43,240 nt of DNA from the NCBI GenBank assembly GCA_021371875.1, contig JAJFVH010000107.1, positions 1-43,240 of the forward strand, read 5' to 3'. The notes beneath the pieces are model-generated. The model did not search any database, had not been told where the DNA came from, and saw nothing but the letters and a program-made list of their open reading frames with translations. Shown piece after piece: positions 1-10,493 of the stretch; within the stretch, counting starts at the first letter, position 1; each line of letters starts with the position of its first letter. Both the position numbers and the translations under genes were made by a program. Source of the DNA: Bacteroidales bacterium (lineage in GTDB: Bacteria; Bacteroidota; Bacteroidia; Bacteroidales; Paludibacteraceae).

Positions 1-158
1 GATTCGTAAAGCGTTTCTCCGGTCTTCATATCTTTCACCAACAAACTGATATTGGCATTTTGCAGCAAAGGATTGTTGATTAGTTTTTCGACAGGATGTT
101 GTGAAAATATGCAGTTTGTAACAAGCAAAAACAATATCGGCAGGCACGAACGTTTCAT
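1..158 (-). CDS. dacB: D-alanyl-D-alanine carboxypeptidase / PBP4 family (DacB), N-terminal fragment
   Basis: Only the first 52 codons lie inside the window; the gene runs off the left edge. Translating the minus strand from the ATG at 158 gives a short charged start, a hydrophobic signal segment (LPILFLLVT) and then the mature start. The segment NANISLLVKDMKTGETLY follows; this is the typical opening of Bacteroidota PBP4-type DD-carboxypeptidase/endopeptidases just before the serine-containing motif. The family trims or cleaves peptidoglycan cross-bridges in the periplasm. The catalytic S-x-x-K, S-x-N and K-T-G motifs would lie beyond the edge and cannot be checked, so the call rests on the N-terminal pattern alone. 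A TACTTTTG -7-like box lies about 40 bp upstream. It is divergent from the lipoprotein gene at 335. Confidence 0.7.
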   Translation of the reverse strand, partial: MKRSCLPILFLLVTNCIFSQHPVEKLINNPLLQNANISLLVKDMKTGETLYE

Positions 159-197
159 AAGAAAAGAATTACAGAGTGATCACACAAATGTTATTTG

Positions 198-205
198 CAA
201 AAGTA
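198..205 (-). promoter_or_regulatory. -7 box TACTTTTG for the dacB-like gene
   Basis: On the minus strand this octamer matches the Bacteroidota -7 consensus TAnnTTTG. It lies 40 bp upstream of the ATG at 158. No clear -33 TTTG is seen at the expected distance. A GTGATCAC palindrome sits close by at about 175-182. Confidence 0.4.
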
Positions 206-280
206 AGCAGATAAAATAAATAATGAATAATTTCAGCCAAATAAATTCAGTTTTCTGGTACATAAAATTAAAACACTGAA

Positions 281-288
281 TACATTTG
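281..288 (+). promoter_or_regulatory. -7 box TACATTTG for the lipoprotein at 335
   Basis: Exact match to TAnnTTTG, 46 bp upstream of the GTG start at 335. The -33 region is not well matched. Confidence 0.45.
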
Positions 289-334
289 TGTCGAGTTAAT
301 CATTTGTTCGACAATATTTTAACATAGATGCATT

Positions 335-835
335 GTGAAAACAAGAAATCTCCTTTCTATAGCCATTTTATTGGTTATTTTTATTCCGTCGTGCGACCTT
401 TTAAATAATCAAAACGAAACGGGAAGCGCCGGACTGACCTGCAAGGTAACTTACATGAACGGCACAATCAGCATGGATTCTCTGTTTTTTGCCGAAGACG
501 ATATTTGGTGGTTCGATACCACCACCAATCAATTGAAACTTAAAACCACACCTGTTGTCAAGGGACTTCAATCTTTTCGTAACTTTACATTCTATCTCGG
601 ACCCGACTCTTTATTTACCGCTCGTTTGGCATTGGACATAATGTCGTCGATAGAAGACGATTTGGTGTTACACCACAACAGCGAGGATGGAAATCTGTAC
701 CTCGAAGATGGTTATCCGATGTGGATTAATCATCACGGATCAATTTCACGTCGCACTCAAAATAAAGAAAAAAGAGCGGCAAACTGGAAAAGATTTATTG
801 AAAGGTTAGAAAAAACAGGGAAGTTGAAGGTTTGA
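335..835 (+). CDS. Hypothetical lipoprotein, 166 aa
   Basis: I do not recognise the family. The product begins with a classical lipoprotein signal: positive start (MKTR), hydrophobic core (LLSIAILLVIFI), then a lipobox-like PSC with the modifiable cysteine at residue 20, so it is probably anchored in a periplasm-facing or outer membrane. The mature part is rich in aromatic and acidic residues, has no cofactor or enzyme motif I can name, and ends in a basic helical tail (about residues 140-166). The start is GTG: an ATG seven bases upstream (328) is in another frame, and the signal peptide only reads from the GTG. It stands alone between a divergent dacB-like gene and the convergent ogt gene, which ends 3 bp downstream. 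Confidence 0.7.
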   Translation: MKTRNLLSIAILLVIFIPSCDLLNNQNETGSAGLTCKVTYMNGTISMDSLFFAEDDIWWFDTTTNQLKLKTTPVVKGLQSFRNFTFYLGPDSLFTARLALDIMSSIEDDLVLHHNSEDGNLYLEDGYPMWINHHGSISRRTQNKEKRAANWKRFIERLEKTGKLKV

Positions 836-838
836 TAT

Positions 839-1336
839 TTATTTCTTCTCCCATTCCAGCATCTTCTTTTTAACTTTGAGCCCCCAACGGAAACCACCCA
901 AACCACCATCGGTGCGAATAACGCGATGACACGGGATCAGGAATGCAATCGGATTGGCGCCTATGGCTGTTCCAACGGCACGCACCGCTTTTGAGCGGCC
1001 AATGGCTTCGGCAATTTTGGCATAGGTTGTAGTTTCGCCCACCGGTATATTTTTTAGCGCATTCCAAACAGTTTGTTGAAAATCGGTGCCAATGGGATTT
1101 AAAGTGGGAATTTCTTTTTTCTCAAATATCATTGAAGCAAAGCGTTTGGCTTTGGCATCGTTTTGGGTGAAATCAGTCTCAGGGAAACGTTGTTCTATGT
1201 CGTACAGAGCGCTTTCGCGATCTTCGGGGAAAGTAAGGGCACAAATTCCTTCAGTTGAGAAAACAATACAACATTCTCCAAAAGGGCTGTCTGAAAAACC
1301 GAAGGTCGGTTCTGATTGGGGGGGTAATTGTCTCAT
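839..1336 (-). CDS. ogt: Methylated-DNA--[protein]-cysteine S-methyltransferase (O6-alkylguanine repair)
   Basis: This suicide enzyme moves the alkyl group from O6-alkylguanine in DNA to its own cysteine. The hallmark PCHRV is present (IPCHRVI, acceptor Cys136). Also present are the helix-turn-helix 'arginine finger' segment GRSKAVRAVGTAIGANP (about residues 113-129) and the C-terminal GGFRWGLKVKKKMLEWE motif. The length of 165 aa is normal for a stand-alone Ogt/MGMT and too short for an Ada protein, because the N-terminal phosphotriester-repair zinc domain is missing. It overlaps no other gene and is convergent with the lipoprotein. No Ada-type regulator is visible next to it, so inducibility by alkylation cannot be judged here. 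Confidence 0.93.
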   Translation of the reverse strand: MRQLPPQSEPTFGFSDSPFGECCIVFSTEGICALTFPEDRESALYDIEQRFPETDFTQNDAKAKRFASMIFEKKEIPTLNPIGTDFQQTVWNALKNIPVGETTTYAKIAEAIGRSKAVRAVGTAIGANPIAFLIPCHRVIRTDGGLGGFRWGLKVKKKMLEWEKK

Positions 1337-3952
<2,616 letters not shown>

Positions 3953-3959
3953 AATTAAA

Positions 3960-4054
3960 GAGTTTGAAAGTTTGGTGTTCGAAAGTTTGTCTTGCCTTTG
4001 GCGAAATGAAAGTTCAACAACAACTCAAACATCAAACCTTCAAACCTCAAACTT
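3960..4054. repeat. Low-complexity imperfect inverted repeat (AAGTTTG / CAAACTT units)
   Basis: Between gyrB and the LOG gene, several TTTGAAAGTTTGG-like units on the left are mirrored by CAAACATCAAACCTTCAAACC-like units on the right. Together they can form a long imperfect hairpin that may act as a terminator for gyrB. Confidence 0.45.
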
Positions 4055-4060
4055 AAAGAG

Positions 4061-4597
4061 ATGAATATAGCTGTTTACTGCTCGTCGAGTAACCACATTG
4101 CAGAAAATTACAAACAGTCGGCATACCGGTTAGGAGAATGGATTGCAGAAAGCGGAAATGTTCTTGTTTTCGGAGGCGCTACGGGCGGTTTAATGACTGC
4201 TGTTTCGGAAGGCGTTGCAAACGGGAAAGGACGAATTGTTGGCGTTATTCCACATGCCGTAATTAAAATGAACAGGCAAAGTCCTTTGTGTAGCGAGCTG
4301 ATAACCGTTGAATCCATGAGTGAGCGTAAGGCTAAGATGAAGGAAATTGCGGATATTTTTGTAGTTTTGCCCGGAAGTTACGGCACGCTCGACGAAATGT
4401 TTGATGTTACAGCTTCGGCCATTGTCGGGGAGCATAAAAAGCCTTTGATTGTCGTAAATGAAAATGGATTTTACGATGATTTACTGATGCTTATTGCAAG
4501 GATGCGTTTAGAGAAATTTATACCGGTTGAAAATTATAAACCTGTTGTTGTAGATAATATCGACGGTTGTATCGCATCTTTAAAATCACATTGTTAA
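4061..4597 (+). CDS. LOG family protein (TIGR00730, cytokinin riboside 5'-monophosphate phosphoribohydrolase-like)
   Basis: The 178-residue Rossmann-type protein has the family layout: start MNIAVYCSSS, nucleotide-binding GGATGGLMTAVSEGV (about residues 38-52), then SERKAKMKEIADIFVVLPGSYGTLDE (about 87-112). Characterised LOG proteins hydrolyse nucleoside 5'-monophosphates to base and ribose-5-phosphate, and the R-K-x-x-M and PGGxGTxxE motifs form the active site. Here the second motif reads P104-G-S-Y-G-T-L-D-E112, with Ser106 in place of the second glycine; the catalytic glutamate is kept. The physiological substrate in bacteria is often unknown. It has its own start 108 bp after gyrB and lies 47 bp before the GH16-like gene on the same strand. 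Confidence 0.88.
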   Translation: MNIAVYCSSSNHIAENYKQSAYRLGEWIAESGNVLVFGGATGGLMTAVSEGVANGKGRIVGVIPHAVIKMNRQSPLCSELITVESMSERKAKMKEIADIFVVLPGSYGTLDEMFDVTASAIVGEHKKPLIVVNENGFYDDLLMLIARMRLEKFIPVENYKPVVVDNIDGCIASLKSHC

Positions 4598-4644
4598 TGT
4601 TTTTTTGAGTTGAGAATTATTCATCCTCTAATTCTTTTTATATC

Positions 4645-5961
4645 ATGAATTTGTTCTGGAAAAATCTTTTTGGAGGCATTACTCCGACAGCGAAACTCGA
4701 AAAAGAAGAAGCTGCCCTGATTAAAGCCATGCATCGATTCCGGGAGATAGAGAAATCGGTGGAACTATCGGAGTATAAAACATTATTTCATGAAGTAAAG
4801 TCATCAGCCTTTATTGAAAATAAAAAGACACTGCAAAACAGAAAATACAAAGACACCGAAGAATACCGAAGTACTAATAAAATGAAGAAATTAGATGCTT
4901 CACCTGCGATAAACCTGTATTTCCAGGTTCTCAAATCAATAGAACTTGAGCAATATCTTGCATTTAAAACCAGTCCTGAATTTGAAGATCTCGGAGACAA
5001 AAAAAAAGTAAAGAATTCCGAAAAACTCCGGAAACTCAAACACTTCGAACATTCAAAAGCTTATAAAACTTACACCCGTTTTCATAATTCGTATATTATT
5101 AAAGAGTTTGAGCAATTAAAGATTCAAACGTCAACGCCCGAGTTTAAATTGAGAAACGAATTTTGGTCCAATCCGCATCGTTGGCAGTCAACACCCGAAT
5201 ACACAAAAGAGCAACGCTTCTACGAGTTAGCCAAAAATCCGGATATCGTGTTCTTTTTAAATGAAAAACCTGAAAGATTTGAAAAATACAGCCAGTTAAA
5301 ACTCACCTTCAAGGATGAATTTGAGTGGAATACACTCGATAAATCGCGCTGGAATTTCGGCTTTCATTACCGGAGTGCAAATTTAGTCGGGAATCATTCC
5401 TTTGCCAACGAAAAACAGGCAAACAATGCCGGTCAAAATGTGTCGGTTGAAAACGGGATTTTGAAGATAACAACAAAGCACGAAAAAGTAAAAGCTCCTG
5501 CCTGGCATCCCACTAAAGGATTCGTGGAAAAAGAATTTAGCTTTACTTCCGATGTTTTACAGGCTGCAGATGAATTCAGGCAAAAAGGCGGAGTTTTCAG
5601 GGCAAAAATTCGCTGTTCGGGAAATGTAAATCATGCATTTTGGTTGGGAGCGGACAATAAATTACCGCATGTAAACATTTTCCATTTTGATGGGAAATGT
5701 ATCAAAGTAGGGAATGCAAATCAGAACGTGGTGGATGGCATAAAAATAACCGGAATAAATGTTTCGCAATTTTTTATATACACACTTCGTTGGACTGAGA
5801 AAGAACTTGTTTGGCTGATCAACGATTTGGAAATATATCGAACTGCAAGTAATATTCCTTCGGAAGAAATGTATATGGTTTTCAACTCATTTATACCTCA
5901 AAAACAAAAAGGAAGCGCCGGCGTTTTCGAAGTGGATTGGGTGAGGGCATATCAATATTAA
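4645..5961 (+). CDS. GH16-like (laminarinase fold) protein without the catalytic motif, with an N-terminal helical repeat region
   Basis: The C-terminal half (about residues 215-438) has the order of segments expected of a family 16 beta-jelly-roll. LTFKDEFEWNTLDKSRWNF is the usual domain opening, followed by VENGILKITTKH, a mid-domain stretch GGVFRAKIRCSGNVNHAFWLGAD, WTEKELVWLINDLEIYR, and the closing strand FEVDWVRAYQY. In active GH16 enzymes an E-I/L-D-x-x-E motif supplies nucleophile and acid/base. The matching place here reads about KLPHVNIFHFDG, with neither glutamate. The N-terminal 210 residues are charged and helical, with loosely repeated units starting at motifs such as SEY, TEEY, SPEF, TPEF and TPEY. 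No signal peptide is seen, so the product is probably cytoplasmic. It may be a binding rather than hydrolytic protein; the real role is unknown. Confidence 0.65.
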   Translation: MNLFWKNLFGGITPTAKLEKEEAALIKAMHRFREIEKSVELSEYKTLFHEVKSSAFIENKKTLQNRKYKDTEEYRSTNKMKKLDASPAINLYFQVLKSIELEQYLAFKTSPEFEDLGDKKKVKNSEKLRKLKHFEHSKAYKTYTRFHNSYIIKEFEQLKIQTSTPEFKLRNEFWSNPHRWQSTPEYTKEQRFYELAKNPDIVFFLNEKPERFEKYSQLKLTFKDEFEWNTLDKSRWNFGFHYRSANLVGNHSFANEKQANNAGQNVSVENGILKITTKHEKVKAPAWHPTKGFVEKEFSFTSDVLQAADEFRQKGGVFRAKIRCSGNVNHAFWLGADNKLPHVNIFHFDGKCIKVGNANQNVVDGIKITGINVSQFFIYTLRWTEKELVWLINDLEIYRTASNIPSEEMYMVFNSFIPQKQKGSAGVFEVDWVRAYQY

Positions 5962-6082
5962 ATTCACGTTAAACAGACATGTTGAGTCCTGTCCGGTTAA
6001 AGTAAATATTTGAAAAGGAAATATGACGAGACAAGCACAAACTTGTCTTTTTCTTTATTTTAAACCTACGACAATAAAAAAA

Positions 6083-7480
6083 ATGATAACGACACGCAAA
6101 ATAAATGTGCTGAATCGCTTCGAAATAGGCGGAAACGATCGTTTTGTGCTGATTGCAGGACCATGCGCCATCGAAACCGAGGAAATGACCATGCAGGTGG
6201 CGGCGGAATTGAAACAAATATGTAGTGATTTAGGTATTCATTTGATATTCAAATCATCGTTCGACAAAGCAAATCGCTCGTCGGTAAAATCGCCACGCGG
6301 CGTAGGCATGGAGCGAGGTTTGCAAATCCTGCAACGTGTAAAAACCGAACTTAATTTGCCTGTCGTGACGGATGTGCACGAAACATGGCAATGCGCTCCG
6401 GTGGCCGAGGTGGCTGATATATTGCAGATACCCGCTTTTCTCTCGCGTCAAACCGACTTGTTGGTGGCTGCGGCTAAAACGGGAAAGATTGTAAACGTAA
6501 AAAAAGGCCAATTTATGGCTCCCTGGGATATGAAAAACGTGATAGACAAACTACGTGATTCCGGGAACGAAAATATCCTGCTTTGCGAACGGGGTTCCTG
6601 TTTTGGGTATAACAATCTGGTGGTCGATATGACCGGATTGGTGGAAATGCGCAGCTATGGATTTCCGGTGGTTTTCGATGCCACCCACGCCGTTCAGAAA
6701 CCGGGCGGACAAGGCACTTCAACCGGGGGAAACCGCGAAATGGTTCCATACCTCATGCGGGCTGCATTGGCAGTAGGTGTCGATGCTATTTTTGCCGAAG
6801 TTCACCCCGATCCCGACCATGCTTTCAGTGATGGACCTAACCAGATCCATTTATCCAACATCCGCAAAATACTGGAGCAGGCAATTTTGATTGATAATAT
6901 TACTAAAAATATATCATCGGAACCAAGAATCAAAAACCAAGAATCAAGATTATTGGTTGGAGAACAAGCAGCATTTACTCCTCTCTCCTCAAAGAGAGGG
7001 GTTGGGGGTGAGGTTAAACTTTTTCTGACCGATGTTGATGGCGTATTGACCGATGCCGGCATGTATTACTCGGAAAACGGCGATGAATTGAAAAAATTCA
7101 ATGCGCACGACGGCATGGGATTGCAGCTGATCCGCCAACATGGAATTAAAGTCGGAATTATCACTTCGGAAAACACTAAAATGGTGGAACGGCGGTTCAA
7201 TAAACTGAAACTTGATTATTTGTATCAAGGTAAACATGAGGGAGGTAAGCTGGCTTCGACATTGGAAATTTGTGAAAAAGAAGGTATTACGCTTGCCGAA
7301 GTAGCTTATATCGGAGATGATGTGAATTGCCTGGAATTATTATCAAATGTAGGTCTGGCAGCTTGTCCTGCTAATGCTTCAGAGGCTGTGAAACAAGTTC
7401 CAGGCATTATTCAACTGAACAAAAAAGGAGGCGAAGGTTGCGTTCGTGAATTTGTGGAAATGATTTTAGCCGGGCGCTAA
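6083..7480 (+). CDS. kdsA-kdsC: Fused KDO-8-phosphate synthase (KdsA) and KDO-8-phosphate phosphatase (KdsC)
   Basis: One open frame encodes two consecutive enzymes of KDO (lipopolysaccharide inner core) synthesis. The N-terminal ~275 residues are KdsA, which condenses phosphoenolpyruvate with arabinose-5-phosphate: [62 protein letters not shown] and [14 protein letters not shown] ~35-residue linker follows, and part of it is encoded by a palindromic repeat. The C-terminal ~155 residues are KdsC, a HAD phosphatase: [13 protein letters not shown], the hallmark [22 protein letters not shown] and [12 protein letters not shown]. The frame is open from 6023, but the KdsA start pattern [13 protein letters not shown] and its ATG at 6083 favour the later start. 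KdsD follows at 7585, so three steps of the pathway are adjacent. The two enzymes are usually separate proteins. Confidence 0.93.
   Translation: MITTRKINVLNRFEIGGNDRFVLIAGPCAIETEEMTMQVAAELKQICSDLGIHLIFKSSFDKANRSSVKSPRGVGMERGLQILQRVKTELNLPVVTDVHETWQCAPVAEVADILQIPAFLSRQTDLLVAAAKTGKIVNVKKGQFMAPWDMKNVIDKLRDSGNENILLCERGSCFGYNNLVVDMTGLVEMRSYGFPVVFDATHAVQKPGGQGTSTGGNREMVPYLMRAALAVGVDAIFAEVHPDPDHAFSDGPNQIHLSNIRKILEQAILIDNITKNISSEPRIKNQESRLLVGEQAAFTPLSSKRGVGGEVKLFLTDVDGVLTDAGMYYSENGDELKKFNAHDGMGLQLIRQHGIKVGIITSENTKMVERRFNKLKLDYLYQGKHEGGKLASTLEICEKEGITLAEVAYIGDDVNCLELLSNVGLAACPANASEAVKQVPGIIQLNKKGGEGCVREFVEMILAGR
6975..7015. repeat. In-frame palindromic repeat forming the KdsA-KdsC linker
   Basis: The stretch reads as ACTCCTCTCTCC-tcaa-AGAGAGGGG followed by TTGGGGGTGAGGT. 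It is clearly related to the repeat at 25938-25979 (CCCCTCTCC-tcaa-GGAGAGGGG, then GGGGGTGAGGT). It is translated in frame as [13 protein letters not shown] between the two enzyme domains. Confidence 0.8.
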
Positions 7481-7584
7481 GTTTACTAAGAACACAAAAC
7501 ATTCGCACTTTTGCAAGTCAATGATAGAAAAATAATAACATTACGTAGTGTGCCTGTGTACACTAAGCGCCTAAATGGTAAATA

Positions 7585-8532
7585 ATGGATGCAGTAAAAC
7601 GTTCTAAAGAAATATTCCAACAGGAAATCTGTGAACTTCAGAAACTTTCAGATAAAATCGGTGAAGAAATCAATGAAGCGGTTGAAATGATTTACGCCGG
7701 TAAGGGAAAATTAGTCATCATGGGTATCGGTAAAACCGGTATTATTGGGCATAAAATTGCTTCGTCGCTTGCTTCCACCGGAACGCCAACGATTTTTATC
7801 AATGCTGCCGAAGCCATGCACGGCGATTTAGGCATGATCAGGAAAGAGGATATTGCTTTACTTATTTCGAACAGCGGCAGTTCGTCTGAAATTTTAAATG
7901 TGGTTCCGCCGCTTCGGAAAATTGGTTGCCGCTTGATTGCCATGACCGGAAATATAAACTCGGCTTTGGCAAAAGAAGTGGAATTAGTGATCAATGTTGG
8001 CGTTGAAAAAGAAGCCTGTCCGCTGGATTTGTCTCCAACCACTTCTACAACTGCAACTTTGGTAATGGGCGATGCATTAAGCATTTGCCTGATGGAACGC
8101 CGGAATTTCAAAGCCGAAAATTATGCCCTTTATCATCCGGGAGGTGCTTTGGGGCGCCAGTTGTTGAGCCGTGTAAAGGACGAAATGACAACCGATATTC
8201 CAAAAGTTTATGAAAATACATTATTTAAAGATGTAATTTTTGAAGTCAGCAATAAACGGTTAGGAATGACGCTTGTTTATAACGCTGAAGACAAGGCTGT
8301 AGGTGTTATTACCGATGGAGATATTCGTCGCGCTGTTCAGAAATTTGATGATATCAAACATCTGAAAGCATCCGATTTTATGACTATAGGATTCAAATGC
8401 ATTGCCAAAGACGAAATACTGAGCGAAGCGCTCGAAACGATGGATGAAAACAACATCACTACTTTGGCTGTTATGGATAATGAAACGGTTGTTGGTGTTC
8501 TTTCAATTCATCATATTATTGATTTCAGATAG
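7585..8532 (+). CDS. kdsD: Arabinose-5-phosphate isomerase, KpsF/GutQ family (SIS + 2 CBS)
   Basis: This enzyme converts ribulose-5-phosphate to arabinose-5-phosphate, the sugar substrate of KdsA. Residues about 35-165 are a SIS (sugar isomerase) domain: VIMGIGKTGIIGHKIASSLAS, then FINAAEAMHGDLGMI and ISNSGSSSEI, and later DLSPTTSTTATLVMGDA, the usual serine/threonine-rich phosphosugar site. Residues about 200-315 hold two CBS domains (DEMTTDIPKVYENT..GVITDGDIRRA and KASDFMTIGFKCIAKDEIL..GVLSIHHIID), which normally bind nucleotides. The 315-aa length is usual. It lies 104 bp downstream of the KdsA-KdsC fusion on the same strand, which supports a role in KDO synthesis rather than sugar-alcohol use. 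Confidence 0.93.
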   Translation: MDAVKRSKEIFQQEICELQKLSDKIGEEINEAVEMIYAGKGKLVIMGIGKTGIIGHKIASSLASTGTPTIFINAAEAMHGDLGMIRKEDIALLISNSGSSSEILNVVPPLRKIGCRLIAMTGNINSALAKEVELVINVGVEKEACPLDLSPTTSTTATLVMGDALSICLMERRNFKAENYALYHPGGALGRQLLSRVKDEMTTDIPKVYENTLFKDVIFEVSNKRLGMTLVYNAEDKAVGVITDGDIRRAVQKFDDIKHLKASDFMTIGFKCIAKDEILSEALETMDENNITTLAVMDNETVVGVLSIHHIIDFR

Positions 8533-8588
8533 AAGTGTTTTTATGCCTAATATTTTTTGAATCTAAGGATACAAAAATTGAAAATTAA

Positions 8589-9434
8589 TTGAAATTCAAG
8601 AAAGTCTATATTGAAATAACGAATAGCTGCAATTTCGATTGCAGCTTTTGTTTTAAAACGGCACGAAGCACCCGGTTTATGTCGCCGGATGAGTTTCGTG
8701 TTATTGTAACCAAAATTCGTCCTTTTACCGATTATGTGTATTTGCATGTGCTCGGGGAGCCGCTTTTACACCCTGGTTTTGAAGAAATATTGAGCATTGC
8801 GGGAGATGTGAATCTAAACGTAAATATTACCACCAATGGCGGTTTAATCGCCCGAAAAAAAGAAATTCTGTTGCGTCAGGCGGTTCGTCAGGTTAATATC
8901 TCGCTACACGATGCCGAGGAAAATATTCAGTCCGAAAAATGGGGCGACTATCTCGATTCAATTTTTGACTATGTGCTTGTAGCAGCCGGTAAAACTTATA
9001 TAAACCTGCGTTTGTGGAATTCGGGAGTGGAAACAAGCTCCGGATTTAATTGTTTTTGTTTGGAAAAAATTGCCCTGAAATTTGATAAGAATATTGAAGA
9101 ATTATACCTGAAAGGAAAAGATACGGGTATTAAGCTTGCCAATCATATTTTTCTGCAACATGCGCCTCGTTTCGAATGGCCTGACGGTGAAAGAACACGT
9201 TCTGAAAATGCCAGAACGTGTTATGCACTGCGCGATCAGATCGCTATTCTGGTTGATGGAACGGTGGTTCCCTGTTGCCTGGATGCAGATGGAGCAATGA
9301 CCTTAGGAAATATTTTTGAGCACGATCTGAATTTGATTTTTAATTCGGAACGTGCTCAAAAAATACGGAACGGATTCTTAAATAGCCAAATAACGGAACC
9401 TTTCTGCAGGACTTGTGGTTTTTTTGTCAATTAA
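8589..9434 (+). CDS. Radical SAM protein with a SPASM-like C-terminal cysteine region
   Basis: The 281-residue protein carries the radical SAM cluster motif C14-x3-C18-x2-C21 (NSCNFDCSFCFK). Further family-type segments follow: LHVLGEPLLHP (the GEP motif), NVNITTNGG and VRQVNISLHD. The C-terminal part has further cysteines in CYALRDQIAILVDGTVVPCCLDADG and in PFCRTCGF. This is the spacing pattern of a SPASM/twitch auxiliary cluster seen in peptide-modifying and other radical SAM enzymes. The substrate cannot be told from sequence, and no candidate precursor peptide or partner lies nearby. Translation appears to start at TTG 8589, because no in-frame ATG precedes the cluster motif. It lies 56 bp after kdsD and may be co-transcribed; a strong hairpin element follows. 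Confidence 0.82.
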   Translation: MKFKKVYIEITNSCNFDCSFCFKTARSTRFMSPDEFRVIVTKIRPFTDYVYLHVLGEPLLHPGFEEILSIAGDVNLNVNITTNGGLIARKKEILLRQAVRQVNISLHDAEENIQSEKWGDYLDSIFDYVLVAAGKTYINLRLWNSGVETSSGFNCFCLEKIALKFDKNIEELYLKGKDTGIKLANHIFLQHAPRFEWPDGERTRSENARTCYALRDQIAILVDGTVVPCCLDADGAMTLGNIFEHDLNLIFNSERAQKIRNGFLNSQITEPFCRTCGFFVN

Positions 9435-9440
9435 TTCATT

Positions 9441-9611
9441 TTAATTCTACTTTGACAGATTAAAATCAGTAAAATTGTGCGTTTCTTTTTTTGGTTTATT
9501 TTTAGACTAATCCATACTTTTATGCTTCCAAACCTGTCAGATTTCAAAAATCTGACAGGTTTAAACAGACAATAAAACTACAATTAAAATAATGTGTCAA
9601 AGTAGAATTAA
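9441..9611. mobile_element. MITE-like element, copy 1 (171 bp, 17-bp terminal inverted repeats)
   Basis: The ends are a perfect 17-bp inverted repeat: TTAATTCTACTTTGACA at 9441-9457 and its reverse complement at 9595-9611. The match continues for five more bases with one mismatch. Inside is a perfect 15-bp hairpin, AAACCTGTCAGATTT (9530-9544) and AAATCTGACAGGTTT (9548-9562), with a 3-nt loop. There is no room for a protein. A diverged second copy lies near 21730-21895. It sits between the convergent radical SAM and pgl genes and could act as a two-way terminator. Confidence 0.65.
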
Positions 9612-9677
9612 TATCCGGGCAGAATAATTATTGATTTTATAAATAGCCGCAATAAAGAAAAAATGATACACGCAGGA

Positions 9678-10406
9678 TTAAATATCCATTGCTGCCGGTT
9701 TATCGAGATAAAAATCAACATTGCCTTTGTTATCGTGGATGTAGGCTGCCGGATAATTCAGGGCTGAAGATTCGTTTTTAATAATTTGTTCCAGCACCGG
9801 GGCTTTATTCTCGCCGGTAATCAAAAAAACTGTTTGTTCGGCGTTGCAAATAGTTTTGCCGGTAAGGGTGATGCGTTTTTGACCGCTCACCGGATGTACC
9901 GCTACTCCCACCGAAATATCAGCGTGCATTAAAGTCATATCATGGGGGAAAATGGATGCCGTATGTCCATCATCGCCCATGCCGAGTAAAATGATGTCGA
10001 AAACGGGGAACCCATTTTTCACCGGAAGTTCTTTCCACAATAGTTTACTATATCTTTCTGCTTCATCTTTCGGAAAATCCTCTCCTTTCATTCTAAATAT
10101 ATTTTGGGCAGGTATAACCGATTTGCGTAATAATGCATCGTAAGCCATCCCGAAATTGCTTTCAACGTGGGAAGGTTCAACACAACGTTCATCTACCCAG
10201 AAAAGGCGAACCGATTTCCACGGGATCGATTTTTCGTACCTTTCCGCAAGAAGTGTGAATAAGAATTTGGGTGTACTACCACCCGAAACCGCGATATTCA
10301 ACTGCTCCGATTCCGATTCTTTCAAAATCGCTTTGTCTTTAATTAATTCAGCAACAGCACGTGATGCGCTTTCCGCATTTTCGTAAATGTGAAGTTTGTG
10401 ATTCAT
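9678..10406 (-). CDS. pgl: 6-phosphogluconolactonase
   Basis: Second step of the oxidative pentose phosphate pathway: hydrolysis of 6-phosphogluconolactone. It has the family layout of a SugarP_isomerase-type fold: AVSGGSTPKFLF near the N terminus, VRLFWVDERCVEPSHVESNFGMAYDALL, and FDIILLGMGDDGHTASIFP, which holds the conserved GxGxDGHTAS motif. The frame is open to 10460. The first 18 residues look like untranslated leader and MNHKLHIYENAESASRAVAELI is the natural start, so the ATG at 10406 is used. It follows zwf on the same strand by 87 bp, so the first two oxidative steps are probably in one operon. No 6-phosphogluconate dehydrogenase gene is adjacent on either side. Confidence 0.93.
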   Translation of the reverse strand: MNHKLHIYENAESASRAVAELIKDKAILKESESEQLNIAVSGGSTPKFLFTLLAERYEKSIPWKSVRLFWVDERCVEPSHVESNFGMAYDALLRKSVIPAQNIFRMKGEDFPKDEAERYSKLLWKELPVKNGFPVFDIILLGMGDDGHTASIFPHDMTLMHADISVGVAVHPVSGQKRITLTGKTICNAEQTVFLITGENKAPVLEQIIKNESSALNYPAAYIHDNKGNVDFYLDKPAAMDI

Positions 10407-10493
10407 AAAATATGATAGTTTTATTGTTTGTTTTATCGTATAACTTTTCCTAAATTCCAAACTTTGGAAAAGTTTAAGTAGTAATTTTAGTTT

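Noticed and set aside
175-182. GTGATCAC palindrome near the dacB-like promoter as a second Crp site
   Set aside because: Lacks the N4-N6 spacer between half-sites; likely chance.
6023-6082. N-terminal 20-codon extension of the KdsA-KdsC frame
   Set aside because: No similarity to KdsA starts; [13 protein letters not shown] from 6083 fits the family.
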